Origin: an uncultured Bacilli bacterium
Lineage (GTDB): Bacteria; Bacillota_I; Bacilli_A; RF39; UBA660
Direction: 5' to 3'
DNA: 16,666 nt
Assembly (NCBI GenBank): GCA_947626425.1
Contig: CANQRX010000022.1
Location: 1 to 16,666 of the forward strand
Below, piece by piece: positions 1 to 6,016 of the stretch. Below the pieces are notes generated by a model. It searched no databases. It was not told the origin of the DNA and saw only the letters and a list, made by a program, of their open reading frames with translations. Positions within the stretch are counted from its first letter, which is position 1. Every line of letters begins with the position of its first letter. Made by a program: the position numbers and the translations under genes.

Positions 1-19
1 ACCACCTTATTATGTTTTT

Positions 20-28
20 ATTATATCA
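20..28 (-). promoter_or_regulatory. Candidate extended -10 promoter for a gene beyond the left edge
   Basis: Read on the minus strand this is TGATATAAT, an extended -10 element. About 12 bases further on, at positions 1-9, lies TAAGGTGGT, a plausible ribosome binding site. Together they suggest that a minus-strand gene starts just outside the left edge. No good -35 is visible, and the gene itself is not in the window. Confidence 0.35.
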
Positions 29-92
29 AAAAAACTTTGCGAAGAAATATTTATTTAAGTTTGCTCTTTTTAGCTGTGCCGGTTAATTTTAA

Positions 93-122
93 TTGCCAAT
101 AAATTTTATCGTGTGTTATAAT
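93..122 (+). promoter_or_regulatory. SigA-type promoter of tRNA-Arg
   Basis: TTGCCA (93-98), an 18-base spacer and a perfect TATAAT (117-122) lie 13 bases before the tRNA 5' end. This is a standard housekeeping promoter arrangement for a single tRNA gene. Confidence 0.75.
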
Positions 123-135
123 TTACTTAGTTAAT

Positions 136-212
136 GTCCTCGTAGCTCATCTGGATAGAGCAAAAGTTTCCTAAACTTTAGGTGGTAGGTTCGAGTCCTA
201 TCGGGGACACCA
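136..212 (+). tRNA. tRNA-Arg(CCU)
   Basis: A complete cloverleaf can be folded. The acceptor GTCCTCG (136-142) pairs with CGGGGAC (202-208), with one G-U pair. The D-arm is GCTC/GAGC (145-148/158-161). The anticodon stem AAAGT/ACTTT (163-167/175-179) closes the loop TTCCTAA, with anticodon CCT at 170-172. The T-arm GTAGG/CCTAT has loop TTCGAGT. The discriminator is A209 and the CCA (210-212) is encoded. It reads AGG. A20 in the D-loop agrees with arginine identity. In one uncultivated Bacilli clade this tRNA species is linked to AGG being read as Met, but ordinary ATG use in this window argues against that here. Confidence 0.95.
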
Positions 213-224
213 TTATGTTTTAAT

Positions 225-250
225 CCTCGTAATAACGAGGTTTTTATTTT
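225..250 (+). terminator. Rho-independent terminator of tRNA-Arg
   Basis: CCTCGT-AATA-ACGAGG forms a perfect 6-bp hairpin (225-240) followed by TTTTTATTTT. It lies 12 bases after the tRNA CCA end. Confidence 0.9.
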
Positions 251-319
251 GCCTTGGTCTTGTTTGTTGTTTTTTTAAATAAAATCTTTCATTTTTTTGC
301 TAGGCAACTTGTTTTTATT

Positions 320-347
320 AAAAAAAGAAAATACACTTGGTACTTTC
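320..347 (-). terminator. Rho-independent terminator of the sigma factor gene
   Basis: On the minus strand GAAAGTAC-CAAGT-GTATTTTC forms an 8-bp hairpin with one G-U pair, followed directly by seven T residues. It sits two bases past the sigma factor stop codon. It faces the tRNA-Arg terminator, so the two convergent units are insulated from each other. Confidence 0.75.
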
Positions 348-349
348 CA

Positions 350-1000
350 TTATGCAACTTCATAAAATTGCCGAAGTTTTTTTAAACTTTTTTGTTCATA
401 ACGCGAAACCATAACTTGAGTCATATTCAATTTTTTCGCTATTTCACTTTGAGTCATATCTTTAAAATAACGATAATTAATGATTTTTTGTTCTTCGGGA
501 TTAAGCATTGAGATTCCTTGTTTTAAATCAATTTTATCCTCAATTGAAACACGTTCTTGGCTAGCTATTTTTTCGTAGTAATCTTTATTTTCATATACAT
601 CACTATCAAGACTAATCATTTCATTATTTGAATTAATGGCTTCGTAAATTATGGAAACATCCAAATCTAAAAATTTCGCAATTTCTTCGTACGTGGCTAA
701 GCGATTTAATTTCTGACTTAAGGTATTTTTAACAATTTCAATCTGACGGGCTAATCTTAGCATATCTTTACTTACTTTTAATTTATGTGATTTATAAACA
801 CAATCATACATTTCACCATAAATGTAATCATAAGCATAGGTTGAAAATTTTGTTGTTCCATTCCGTCGATAGTTTTTATAAGCTTTTAAAACCCCCATAC
901 ATCCAGCCTGAAATAAATCTTCAAAGGAAACATTATAAAATTTTGTTGCAATTTTTTTAATTAAAGGGACATTAGCTTTAATAATGTCTTCTGTATTCAT
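350..1000 (-). CDS. sigF: Sporulation-type RNA polymerase sigma factor, SigF/SigG-like
   Basis: A 216-residue sigma-70 family protein that would direct RNA polymerase to a specialised promoter set. Region 2 spans about residues 10-70, with DLFQAGCMGVLKA at 28-40 and TKFSTYAYDYIYGEM at 50-64. Region 3 is about 75-120 and region 4 about 163-213, with the helix-turn-helix DMTQSEIAKKLNMTQVMVSR at 181-200. Region 4 closely resembles B. subtilis SigF (RYYKDQTQSEVADRLG) and is less like SigG. It is shorter than SigF (about 255 aa), mainly at the N-terminus. The start is fixed by GGAGG seven bases upstream, inside the preceding STAS gene, whose stop overlaps this ATG (TAATG), implying coupled translation. 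DacF lying upstream supports a spoIIA-type locus. The exact sigma (F, G or a divergent homologue) is inferred from region 4 and context; the anti-sigma gene is missing. Confidence 0.8.
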   Translation of the reverse strand: MNTEDIIKANVPLIKKIATKFYNVSFEDLFQAGCMGVLKAYKNYRRNGTTKFSTYAYDYIYGEMYDCVYKSHKLKVSKDMLRLARQIEIVKNTLSQKLNRLATYEEIAKFLDLDVSIIYEAINSNNEMISLDSDVYENKDYYEKIASQERVSIEDKIDLKQGISMLNPEEQKIINYRYFKDMTQSEIAKKLNMTQVMVSRYEQKSLKKLRQFYEVA

Positions 1001-1317
1001 TAAACCTCCGCTTTTCTTAAATTTACGATTTTAAAATGATAACCTAATAAACTTTCTTTGATTGATTTTTTCATGTTACATAATAGAAAATTACCATGTT
1101 GTTTTTTCATTTGAATTTTCGTGTTTAGTAAAGCGTATTTTCCTTCTAAATCCACTTTTTTTAATTTACTACAATCACAACATAATTTTTTAATGTCATT
1201 TTTGATGATGTAGGGAATTAAATAGTCTTCGATTTGATGAGTATGCCTTTTGGTTAATCTCCCTTCTAGATGTGCGTACAACGTACTCCCTTCTTTTCGA
1301 ATATCAATAAAAAACAT
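1000..1317 (-). CDS. STAS-domain protein, SpoIIAA-like anti-anti-sigma factor
   Basis: A 105-residue protein covering a single STAS fold, close to SpoIIAA (about 117 aa) in length. The pattern matches: an N-terminal strand ending LEGRL (18-22, cf. LTGEL), a middle KNDIKKLCCDCSKLKKVD (39-56, cf. KDDIRHIVLNLEDLSFMD), then a helix with QMKKQHGNFLLCN (69-81). In SpoIIAA the next residues are S57-S58-G, and Ser58 is phosphorylated by SpoIIAB. Here positions 57-59 read L-E-G, so the phosphorylation site is absent and Glu sits at 58. The gene overlaps the sigma gene by one base. An AAGGTGAT ribosome binding site precedes the ATG. In well-known systems such proteins free a sigma factor by binding its anti-sigma; here that role is uncertain because the kinase is missing and the site is altered. 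Confidence 0.75.
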   Translation of the reverse strand: MFFIDIRKEGSTLYAHLEGRLTKRHTHQIEDYLIPYIIKNDIKKLCCDCSKLKKVDLEGKYALLNTKIQMKKQHGNFLLCNMKKSIKESLLGYHFKIVNLRKAEV

Positions 1318-1370
1318 AAAATCACCTTGCCTATTTTAATATAGATTATTTTTTTTCTTGTTTAAACAGT

Positions 1371-1377
1371 TTCGACA
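1371..1377 (-). promoter_or_regulatory. Spo0A-box-like heptamer upstream of the STAS-sigma pair
   Basis: TGTCGAA on the minus strand matches the core of the Spo0A binding site (TTTGTCRAA; here TTTTGTCGAA in context). It is 54 bases upstream of the STAS start, between the LCP terminator and the gene. B. subtilis spoIIA is activated by Spo0A with SigH. The same heptamer also occurs inside two coding regions of this window, so position, not rarity, is the argument. A SigH-like ACAAGAAAA lies nearby, but no convincing GAAT-type -10 follows it. Confidence 0.35.
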
Positions 1378-1386
1378 AAAATAGCT

Positions 1387-1413
1387 AAAAAAAAGATGTT
1401 ACTTATTAGTAAC
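1387..1413 (-). terminator. Rho-independent terminator of the LCP gene
   Basis: GTTACT-AATA-AGTAAC forms a 6-bp hairpin (1398-1413) followed after ATC by eight T residues. The hairpin includes the final codons and the TAA of the LCP gene. It separates dacF-LCP from the downstream STAS-sigma pair. Confidence 0.8.
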
Positions 1414-2856
1414 ACTAGCAATTTTTTCTTGGGCATCTTTTACGATGTTTTCATCAGGAATCATGACATATCCATAGTCTTCAGGGAAAGTATAAGTTAA
1501 CTCACTAGAACCAGTTCCCGTTAAAACTTGACTGTCAACTTGCCATGGACTCATCGTTTCAAGTTGATTTTGAATAAAAGCTGTAATGCTTGATAAATCT
1601 AAATTAGTTTCAAAATTGCCTTCGATAGCCCCTAATAAAGAAGCATATTTAGTTAAGATATTTTTTGATAAACATTTATCTAACATAGCTTTTATTACTT
1701 GTTGTTGATGACGAGCTCGACCAATATCCCCTTCTCTTAGTTCATAACGTTCACGACTATAAGCTAAGGCTTGGGCTCCATCTAAATGGGCTGGACCCTC
1801 TTTAAATTCATAATATATCTGGGTGCCATCTTCTTCTAAATAATTCGCATTAAAATCAAAAGGAACATCAATATCAATTCCGCCTAATGTATCAATTATT
1901 TTAACTAAGGAAGTAAAATTGATTTTTAAGTAATAATTAATTTCGGTATCTAATAAATCTTCAATAGTTTGAACCGTCATATCAACCCCATGCCGACCTG
2001 CATGCGTTAGTTTATCTTTTAAACCAGTCGTGTCATGAAGTTGAACGTAATAATCACGAGGAATTGAAGTTAACAATATTTGATGCGTTAGAGGATTAAT
2101 CGTAGCAAGAATATTAACATCGCTTCGGGCAACTTTCGATAACTCACCATATGTATCAACCCCAGTTATATAAATATTAAAAGGTTCTTTCGTTATTTCC
2201 ACATCTTTTTTGATGTCTTTAACAGGAGTTTCAATAGAAAAAGAATCAATAACGATAGTTTCTTCTTTGAAATCGTGTTCCATTTCTTGATATAAAGATT
2301 TTTCTTCATCTTCTAGGACAATGGCATCAACATTATCTTCTAATAAATCATCAATTAAAGATGAAGTTGATTCAAAAATTTCTTTGGAATAAGTTATTTC
2401 TTTTTTTAAAGAGCTTTCCATTTTGGCGACGGCTTCATTATCCATAACATAAGCAATCGTTTTATTATTTAAATCTTTTAAAGTTCGATAATTTCCATCT
2501 TTTAAAGCAATTACATGATAAGTTTTTTGTTCAACGTTTAAAAAGTTAAGGTTGTGAAAAAAATCTAAGGTTGCATGTTGATAGTTGATACCAACACCAA
2601 ACATAATGGTTAAACCAAAAGCTAAAACCGTTCCCAACATCCGCATTAAATAGTTTTTACGACTTAAAAAGAAATACAAAAAGGCATTTATAAATAATAA
2701 AACAACTCCCATTATTGTTAAATACGACTCGGGGAAAATATTTAGTTTAATAAACATGACAAAAAAGATAATACTAACAATTAAAGTTATTAAACTAAAG
2801 CTTTTAAAAATAACCGATTTTTTTAATCGTTTTTTATGGACAAGTTCTTTATTCAT
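1399..2856 (-). CDS. LytR-CpsA-Psr (LCP) family cell-wall polymer ligase
   Basis: A 485-residue membrane protein expected to transfer undecaprenyl-linked glycopolymers (teichoic-acid-like or capsule) onto peptidoglycan outside the cell. Three hydrophobic segments (about 15-37, 44-64, 71-91) precede a region (about 112-210) resembling a small solute-binding domain: YHVIALKDG, LNNKTIAYVMDNEA, DNVDAIVLED. The LCP domain is about 225-397, with GVDTYG, ARSDVNILATINP, LLTSIPRD, DKLTHAGRHG, LGGIDIDV and AYSRERYELREGDIGRARHQ, which carry the Asp/Arg residues typical of the pyrophosphate site. The start was set at the ATG at 2856, preceded by AGGTGATACG; an upstream in-frame extension of 29 codons has no ribosome binding site. 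It lies 87 bases after dacF and ends in its own terminator. It takes the place between dacF and the spoIIA-like genes that is empty in B. subtilis. Confidence 0.88.
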   Translation of the reverse strand: MNKELVHKKRLKKSVIFKSFSLITLIVSIIFFVMFIKLNIFPESYLTIMGVVLLFINAFLYFFLSRKNYLMRMLGTVLAFGLTIMFGVGINYQHATLDFFHNLNFLNVEQKTYHVIALKDGNYRTLKDLNNKTIAYVMDNEAVAKMESSLKKEITYSKEIFESTSSLIDDLLEDNVDAIVLEDEEKSLYQEMEHDFKEETIVIDSFSIETPVKDIKKDVEITKEPFNIYITGVDTYGELSKVARSDVNILATINPLTHQILLTSIPRDYYVQLHDTTGLKDKLTHAGRHGVDMTVQTIEDLLDTEINYYLKINFTSLVKIIDTLGGIDIDVPFDFNANYLEEDGTQIYYEFKEGPAHLDGAQALAYSRERYELREGDIGRARHQQQVIKAMLDKCLSKNILTKYASLLGAIEGNFETNLDLSSITAFIQNQLETMSPWQVDSQVLTGTGSSELTYTFPEDYGYVMIPDENIVKDAQEKIASVTNK

Positions 2857-2883
2857 CGTATCACCTATTATAATTATAAAATA

Positions 2884-2910
2884 AAAAAAAGAGAAAACTA
2901 CCCTTTTTTT
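2884..2910 (-). terminator. Possible weak terminator between dacF and the LCP gene
   Basis: On the minus strand AAAAAAAGGG and CTCTTTTTTT can pair (one G-U) around a 7-base loop, with a further T after the stem. The GC core is only three pairs, so read-through from dacF into the LCP gene is likely. Confidence 0.3.
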
Positions 2911-2914
2911 ATCA

Positions 2915-2944
2915 CTTGACAACATTTTTCTTAAATTTGACAAC
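2915..2944 (-). repeat. Tandem GTTGTCAA direct repeat upstream of the LCP gene
   Basis: GTTGTCAAA (2936-2944) and GTTGTCAAG (2915-2923) on the minus strand are spaced exactly 21 bases apart, about two helical turns. They lie between the dacF stop and the LCP start. Each resembles the Spo0A consensus TTTGTCRAA (8/9 and 7/9). They could also be chance AT-rich motifs; read on the plus strand they contain TTGACA with no matching -10. Confidence 0.35.
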
Positions 2945-4098
2945 TACACTTTTAAACGAGTTTTACCACCAGTTATAATTTTTAAATTGCGATATAAATA
3001 ATCAATAATATTAGCCTTTAATATATCTTCGGTTATTGTTATATCAACTTCATCAATGACTTCATTATTAGAAATAACTTTGGCTTTACCGACTGAATCT
3101 CCTTTTTTAATAGGGGCTTTTAATTTATCAACCACAATTTCAAAAGAATAACTAGGTTTTTCTTCATTTTTGGTTATTAATTTAACATAATCATCTTTTA
3201 AAACTAAATCGGCAGTTTCTTTTTTACCAAACTCTACTCTTTTAGTTCCTAAAACATTTTCTTTTTTAAAAGCTGTGTATATTTCGTAAGTATTAAAACC
3301 ATAGTTTAAAAGGTTGGTCGTATCAGTGCTTCGTTCATCAGAAGAATTAACTCCCATGACTACCGAAATTAAACGCATTTCATTTTTTTTGGCAGTAGCT
3401 GTAAGACAATAACCGGCATCTTTAGTAAAACCTGTTTTTAAACCATCAACTCCTTCGTAAAAGCGGACAAGTTTATTAGTATTAACTAACCAAATACTGG
3501 AACCATCATTTTTTTGTAAATAATCTTCATAAATACTTGTAAATTCTAAAATTTTTTGATGTTTTAATAATTCCTTGGCCATCAAAGCCATATCCCTTGC
3601 CGAAGAATAATGATTTTCCGTATCTAGGCCATGCGGATTAGCAAAATGAGTATTAGAAAGATGTAATTCTTGGGCTTTATTATTCATCATTTCCACAAAG
3701 CCATCAACTGAACCCCCAATTTTTTCGGCCATAGCCACGACCGCATCATTTCCACTTGCAACCGCAATTCCTTTTAATAATTCTTTGACCGCATAAGATT
3801 CACCTTCTTGCAAGAAAAGTTGACTTCCTCCCATACTTGAAGCATTTTTACTAATTGTAACCATTTCCTCCATTTTTAACTTGCCATTATCAACCGCTTC
3901 CATAATCAAAAGCATACTCATAATTTTGGTCATACTCGCGGGCGGAAGTTGTTCATCAGCATTTTTTTCATATAGAACTTGCCCCGTCGAAGCTTCAATT
4001 AAAATGGCACTTTTACTGCTAGGTGTTATATCAATTTCAGCCATGGCTTCATTCATAAAAAGAAATAGAAAAAAGAAGAAACTAATAATTTTTTTCAC
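2944..4098 (-). CDS. dacF: Serine-type D-Ala-D-Ala carboxypeptidase, DacF-like (peptidase S11)
   Basis: A low-molecular-weight penicillin-binding protein that removes the terminal D-Ala from peptidoglycan stem peptides. A signal peptide (KK then a Phe/Leu-rich core, likely cleaved after AMA near residue 20) is followed by the three active-site motifs: SMTK at 55-58, SGN at 115-117 and KTG at 221-223. The C-terminal S11 beta domain is about 255-350, with a possible amphipathic anchoring tail. Length (384 aa) matches B. subtilis DacF. I place the start at GTG 4098 because GAGG lies eight bases before it; a GTG at 4107 overlaps that ribosome binding site. The neighbourhood (LCP, STAS, sigma) recalls dacF-spoIIA, where DacF acts in the forespore on the cortex. 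That role is inferred from synteny; vegetative DacA function is the alternative. Confidence 0.9.
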   Translation of the reverse strand: MKKIISFFFFLFLFMNEAMAEIDITPSSKSAILIEASTGQVLYEKNADEQLPPASMTKIMSMLLIMEAVDNGKLKMEEMVTISKNASSMGGSQLFLQEGESYAVKELLKGIAVASGNDAVVAMAEKIGGSVDGFVEMMNNKAQELHLSNTHFANPHGLDTENHYSSARDMALMAKELLKHQKILEFTSIYEDYLQKNDGSSIWLVNTNKLVRFYEGVDGLKTGFTKDAGYCLTATAKKNEMRLISVVMGVNSSDERSTDTTNLLNYGFNTYEIYTAFKKENVLGTKRVEFGKKETADLVLKDDYVKLITKNEEKPSYSFEIVVDKLKAPIKKGDSVGKAKVISNNEVIDEVDITITEDILKANIIDYLYRNLKIITGGKTRLKV

Positions 4099-4151
4099 TT
4101 TTGACACCTCATTAAATCGTATTTAAAAAGGTATTTTTTTATGCTTAAACA

Positions 4152-4160
4152 TGATATAAT
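4152..4160 (+). promoter_or_regulatory. Extended -10 promoter of the VanY-like gene
   Basis: TGATATAAT is a full extended -10, 24 bases before the ATG at 4185. The expected -35 area is a T-run with no clear match, which extended -10 promoters tolerate. Confidence 0.55.
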
Positions 4161-4184
4161 TAGATAAGGAATAGGAAGTGTGTT

Positions 4185-5246
4185 ATGAAAAAATTGGTTT
4201 TAATTTGTTTTGTCTGTTTAATCGCGGGAGGCGGTTTTATATTCCTCTTTAACCGCCATCAAAAAAGCAAAATTTTAGCTCAATATAGTGAGGAAGCAAG
4301 GCCCAGTATTAAAGCAACAAAAATCAAAGATTACAATAAAACTTTAGATGTTATGGCCTCAAGTTCTTCCTATAATAAAGATCATATTGATTCTTATTTA
4401 GAAATTGAATATGTTTCCCAACCCGATTTTCCTAATAAAGTAGAAACACTATTAAATAAAAATTATAAGCCCGAAGAAATTAATAAAATTTTTGCTTCCT
4501 TAAGTGAAACAAATGTTACCAAACTATTGAATAAAGATTACCTAGACTTAAATAATTTTTATCAGATAAGTAATTTTGATGTTGATTTATATGATGAATA
4601 TATTGCTTATCAAAAAGAAAAAAATTTAGATTGGGATAAAGCCGTTACTTATGTTAATTTACATTTAAACCACAATTTTTATGAAAATATTGAAACTGTT
4701 GAAAATCCCGATGATTTACTAGTTTTAGTTAATAAATTTCATGCCCTACCTGCCGATTACGAACCAGATGATTTAGTTAATGTTGGGCAATATTCATATA
4801 AAATGCGGAAAGTTGCCGCTGAGAGCTTAGAACAATTAATGGCGGCCGCAGCTTTGGAAAATATGAATTTAATTCCTTTTAGTACGTACCGAAGTTATGA
4901 TTATCAAAAAGGCCTTTATGAGTATTACTTACAAACCGATGATGTTAGTGTGGTTGATACTTATTCGGCAAGACCAGGACATTCCGAACATCAAACTGGT
5001 TTAGCTTGTGATATAAGAAGCAGTGTGTTAAATGATAATTTAACAGATCATGATTACCAATGGATGCTTGATAATTCTTATAAATATGGCTTTATTGTTC
5101 GGTATCCTAAAGGCGGAAGTGAAATAACGGGTTATGTTGAAGAGCCTTGGCACATAAGATATATTGGAGTTGAACATGCCACCAAGGTTCATGATTTAGG
5201 AATTACTTATGATGAATATTATGATTTGTATTTGAAAAAAAGTTGA
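4185..5246 (+). CDS. VanY-like zinc D-Ala-D-Ala carboxypeptidase (peptidase M15B)
   Basis: A 353-residue membrane-anchored or secreted metallopeptidase that trims D-Ala from peptidoglycan precursors or mature wall. An N-terminal hydrophobic segment (about 4-22, GGGFIFLF) is followed by a roughly 160-residue Asp/Asn/Tyr-rich region with no recognised fold. The M15B domain (about 180-345) carries the zinc motif SARPGHSEHQTGLACDI (261-277; ligands H269 and D276) and EPWHIRYIG (320-328; catalytic E320, third ligand H323). STYRSY (233-238) is also typical. Ribosome binding site AGGAAG precedes the ATG. It is one of only two plus-strand genes, divergent from dacF and convergent with the bacteriocin genes, sharing a bidirectional terminator with them. 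No vanH/A/X genes are near, so ordinary wall or cortex maturation is more likely than glycopeptide resistance. Confidence 0.9.
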   Translation: MKKLVLICFVCLIAGGGFIFLFNRHQKSKILAQYSEEARPSIKATKIKDYNKTLDVMASSSSYNKDHIDSYLEIEYVSQPDFPNKVETLLNKNYKPEEINKIFASLSETNVTKLLNKDYLDLNNFYQISNFDVDLYDEYIAYQKEKNLDWDKAVTYVNLHLNHNFYENIETVENPDDLLVLVNKFHALPADYEPDDLVNVGQYSYKMRKVAAESLEQLMAAAALENMNLIPFSTYRSYDYQKGLYEYYLQTDDVSVVDTYSARPGHSEHQTGLACDIRSSVLNDNLTDHDYQWMLDNSYKYGFIVRYPKGGSEITGYVEEPWHIRYIGVEHATKVHDLGITYDEYYDLYLKKS

Positions 5247-5269
5247 AAAATTAATTTCAACCTTTTTTT
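5235..5269. terminator. Bidirectional terminator between vanY-like and bacteriocin genes
   Basis: GTTGAAA (5242-5248) pairs with TTTCAAC (5255-5261) around a 6-base loop. The hairpin is flanked by an A-run (5235-5241) and a T-run (5263-5269), so it can end transcription in both directions. It includes the VanY stop codon and starts one base past the stop of the last bacteriocin gene. Confidence 0.85.
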
Positions 5270-5429
5270 AACACTTGGGTCCAGTGACTAAATGACGAAG
5301 ACTGCTTCCTACATAACGACCAAGATCGATAATATAGTCAAGAGCTTGAACAATGTATTTGCCATAATTAATAAGCCAGCTTACGGAACCACCTTCAATT
5401 TTAATTAAAGCATCACTATTTAAAGGCAT
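5268..5429 (-). CDS. Double-glycine bacteriocin precursor, peptide B of a two-peptide pair
   Basis: A 53-codon gene. The predicted precursor has a 14-residue leader MPLNSDALIKIEGG ending in the double glycine cut by C39 exporters. The 39-residue core starts SVSWLINYGKY, contains GRYVG (37-41, a GxxxG helix-packing motif) and ends VTGPKC with one Cys at 53. The core is amphipathic, with aromatic residues near the front and net positive charge. An unusually strong ribosome binding site (AAAGGAGGTGA) is six bases before the ATG at 5429. It is the last gene of the operon, 28 bases after peptide A, and is followed by the terminator. Leader, GxxxG and pairing with a second small gene fit class IIb bacteriocins, whose two peptides insert together in target membranes. 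I do not recognise the sequence as a named bacteriocin. Activity is inferred. Confidence 0.85.
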   Translation of the reverse strand: MPLNSDALIKIEGGSVSWLINYGKYIVQALDYIIDLGRYVGSSLRHLVTGPKC

Positions 5430-5457
5430 CTACTCACCTCCTTTCTTCTAATTTTTT

Positions 5458-5592
5458 TTACCGACAGCTAAATGGTCTAGCTAAACCGTCTAATAAACCA
5501 GTGATAAAAGATGCAGCCGCGGCCACAAGTGCAAGAACATTAAAATTAATTGCTCCACCTTTTACATTTGCTAAGGTTTCATTATTTAACAT
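5458..5592 (-). CDS. Double-glycine bacteriocin precursor, peptide A of a two-peptide pair
   Basis: A 44-codon gene with leader MLNNETLANVKGG (13 residues, double glycine at 12-13). The 31-residue core starts AINFNVLALVAAAAS, contains GLLDG (32-36, GxxxG) and ends ARPFSCR with a single Cys at 43. The core is strongly hydrophobic and would form one membrane-spanning helix. The start at 5592 is set by a consensus AAAGGAGGTGA six bases upstream, which lies inside the end of the accessory gene and is read there as K-G-G-D; the two genes overlap by 11 bases. Together with peptide B and the C39 exporter this forms a class IIb-type pair. Immunity is not obviously encoded by either small gene. Recognition rests on leader, motif and context, not on similarity to a known bacteriocin. 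Confidence 0.83.
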   Translation of the reverse strand: MLNNETLANVKGGAINFNVLALVAAAASFITGLLDGLARPFSCR

Positions 5593-6016
5593 TGGTATCA
5601 CCTCCTTTCCATGTTTTTAACATAAGCTTTAGTAAACTTTCTTCACTTTGTTTAATCCGAGCCTTTAAAACTTGATTATTTTTGACTTGTTTTTTTGAAA
5701 CAGTTAAAGTTACCACATTAACTATTTGATTATTGAGATAACTTGGTTCATCAAAAATAACTTTTAATATTCGTTCTTCTTCAGTAAAAATAATTTTGGT
5801 TTTGGTATCTAATTGAATATTTAAATAGGCACTGACTACCGTTTTAAAAGTGCAAAAATTTTCCTTATCAATGCAACTAACAATTCCTTCCAATTCCAGA
5901 TATTTAGGAATTTTGATAATTGCTAAACTACTTATAAAAGTACTAAAAAGTAATAAGATAAAAATAATTTTTAAAAGCAAAATTTTCGAAAAAGGTTTAT
6001 TTAAGTTATAAATCAA
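5582..6016 (-). CDS. Single-pass membrane accessory protein of the bacteriocin operon
   Basis: A 144-residue protein: a short Lys-rich start, one transmembrane segment (about 12-36, ILLLKIIFILLLFSTF), then an outward-facing, beta-rich domain of about 105 residues (LELEGIVSCID, LDTKTKIIF, IVNVVTLTVSKKQVKNN). The layout recalls the HlyD-like accessory proteins beside C39 exporters but is far shorter and lacks their coiled-coil hairpin. It may instead give immunity. The start codon appears to be TTG at 6016, preceded by GAGGTGA; no ATG is available before the membrane segment. It overlaps the exporter by 11 bases and peptide A by 11 bases, so translation is probably coupled. It holds two Cys residues (about 43 and 49) in the external domain. 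I do not recognise the family. Confidence 0.75.
   Translation of the reverse strand: MIYNLNKPFSKILLLKIIFILLLFSTFISSLAIIKIPKYLELEGIVSCIDKENFCTFKTVVSAYLNIQLDTKTKIIFTEEERILKVIFDEPSYLNNQIVNVVTLTVSKKQVKNNQVLKARIKQSEESLLKLMLKTWKGGDTNVK

Noticed and set aside
136..212. Possible AGG-to-methionine reassignment, known in one clade of uncultivated Bacilli with a tRNA(CCU)
   Set aside because: Internal ATG codons are frequent at Met positions throughout, whereas AGG is rare (for example one in the VanY-like gene and one in dacB) and not at conserved Met sites. The standard code fits.
3881..4126. Plus-strand open frame opposite dacF
   Set aside because: It is antisense to the conserved SxxK region and N-terminus of dacF, with no family pattern.
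4185..5246. Glycopeptide resistance locus suggested by the VanY-like protein
   Set aside because: No vanH, vanA/B ligase, vanX or VanRS-type regulators are present in the window; M15B carboxypeptidases are common wall enzymes.
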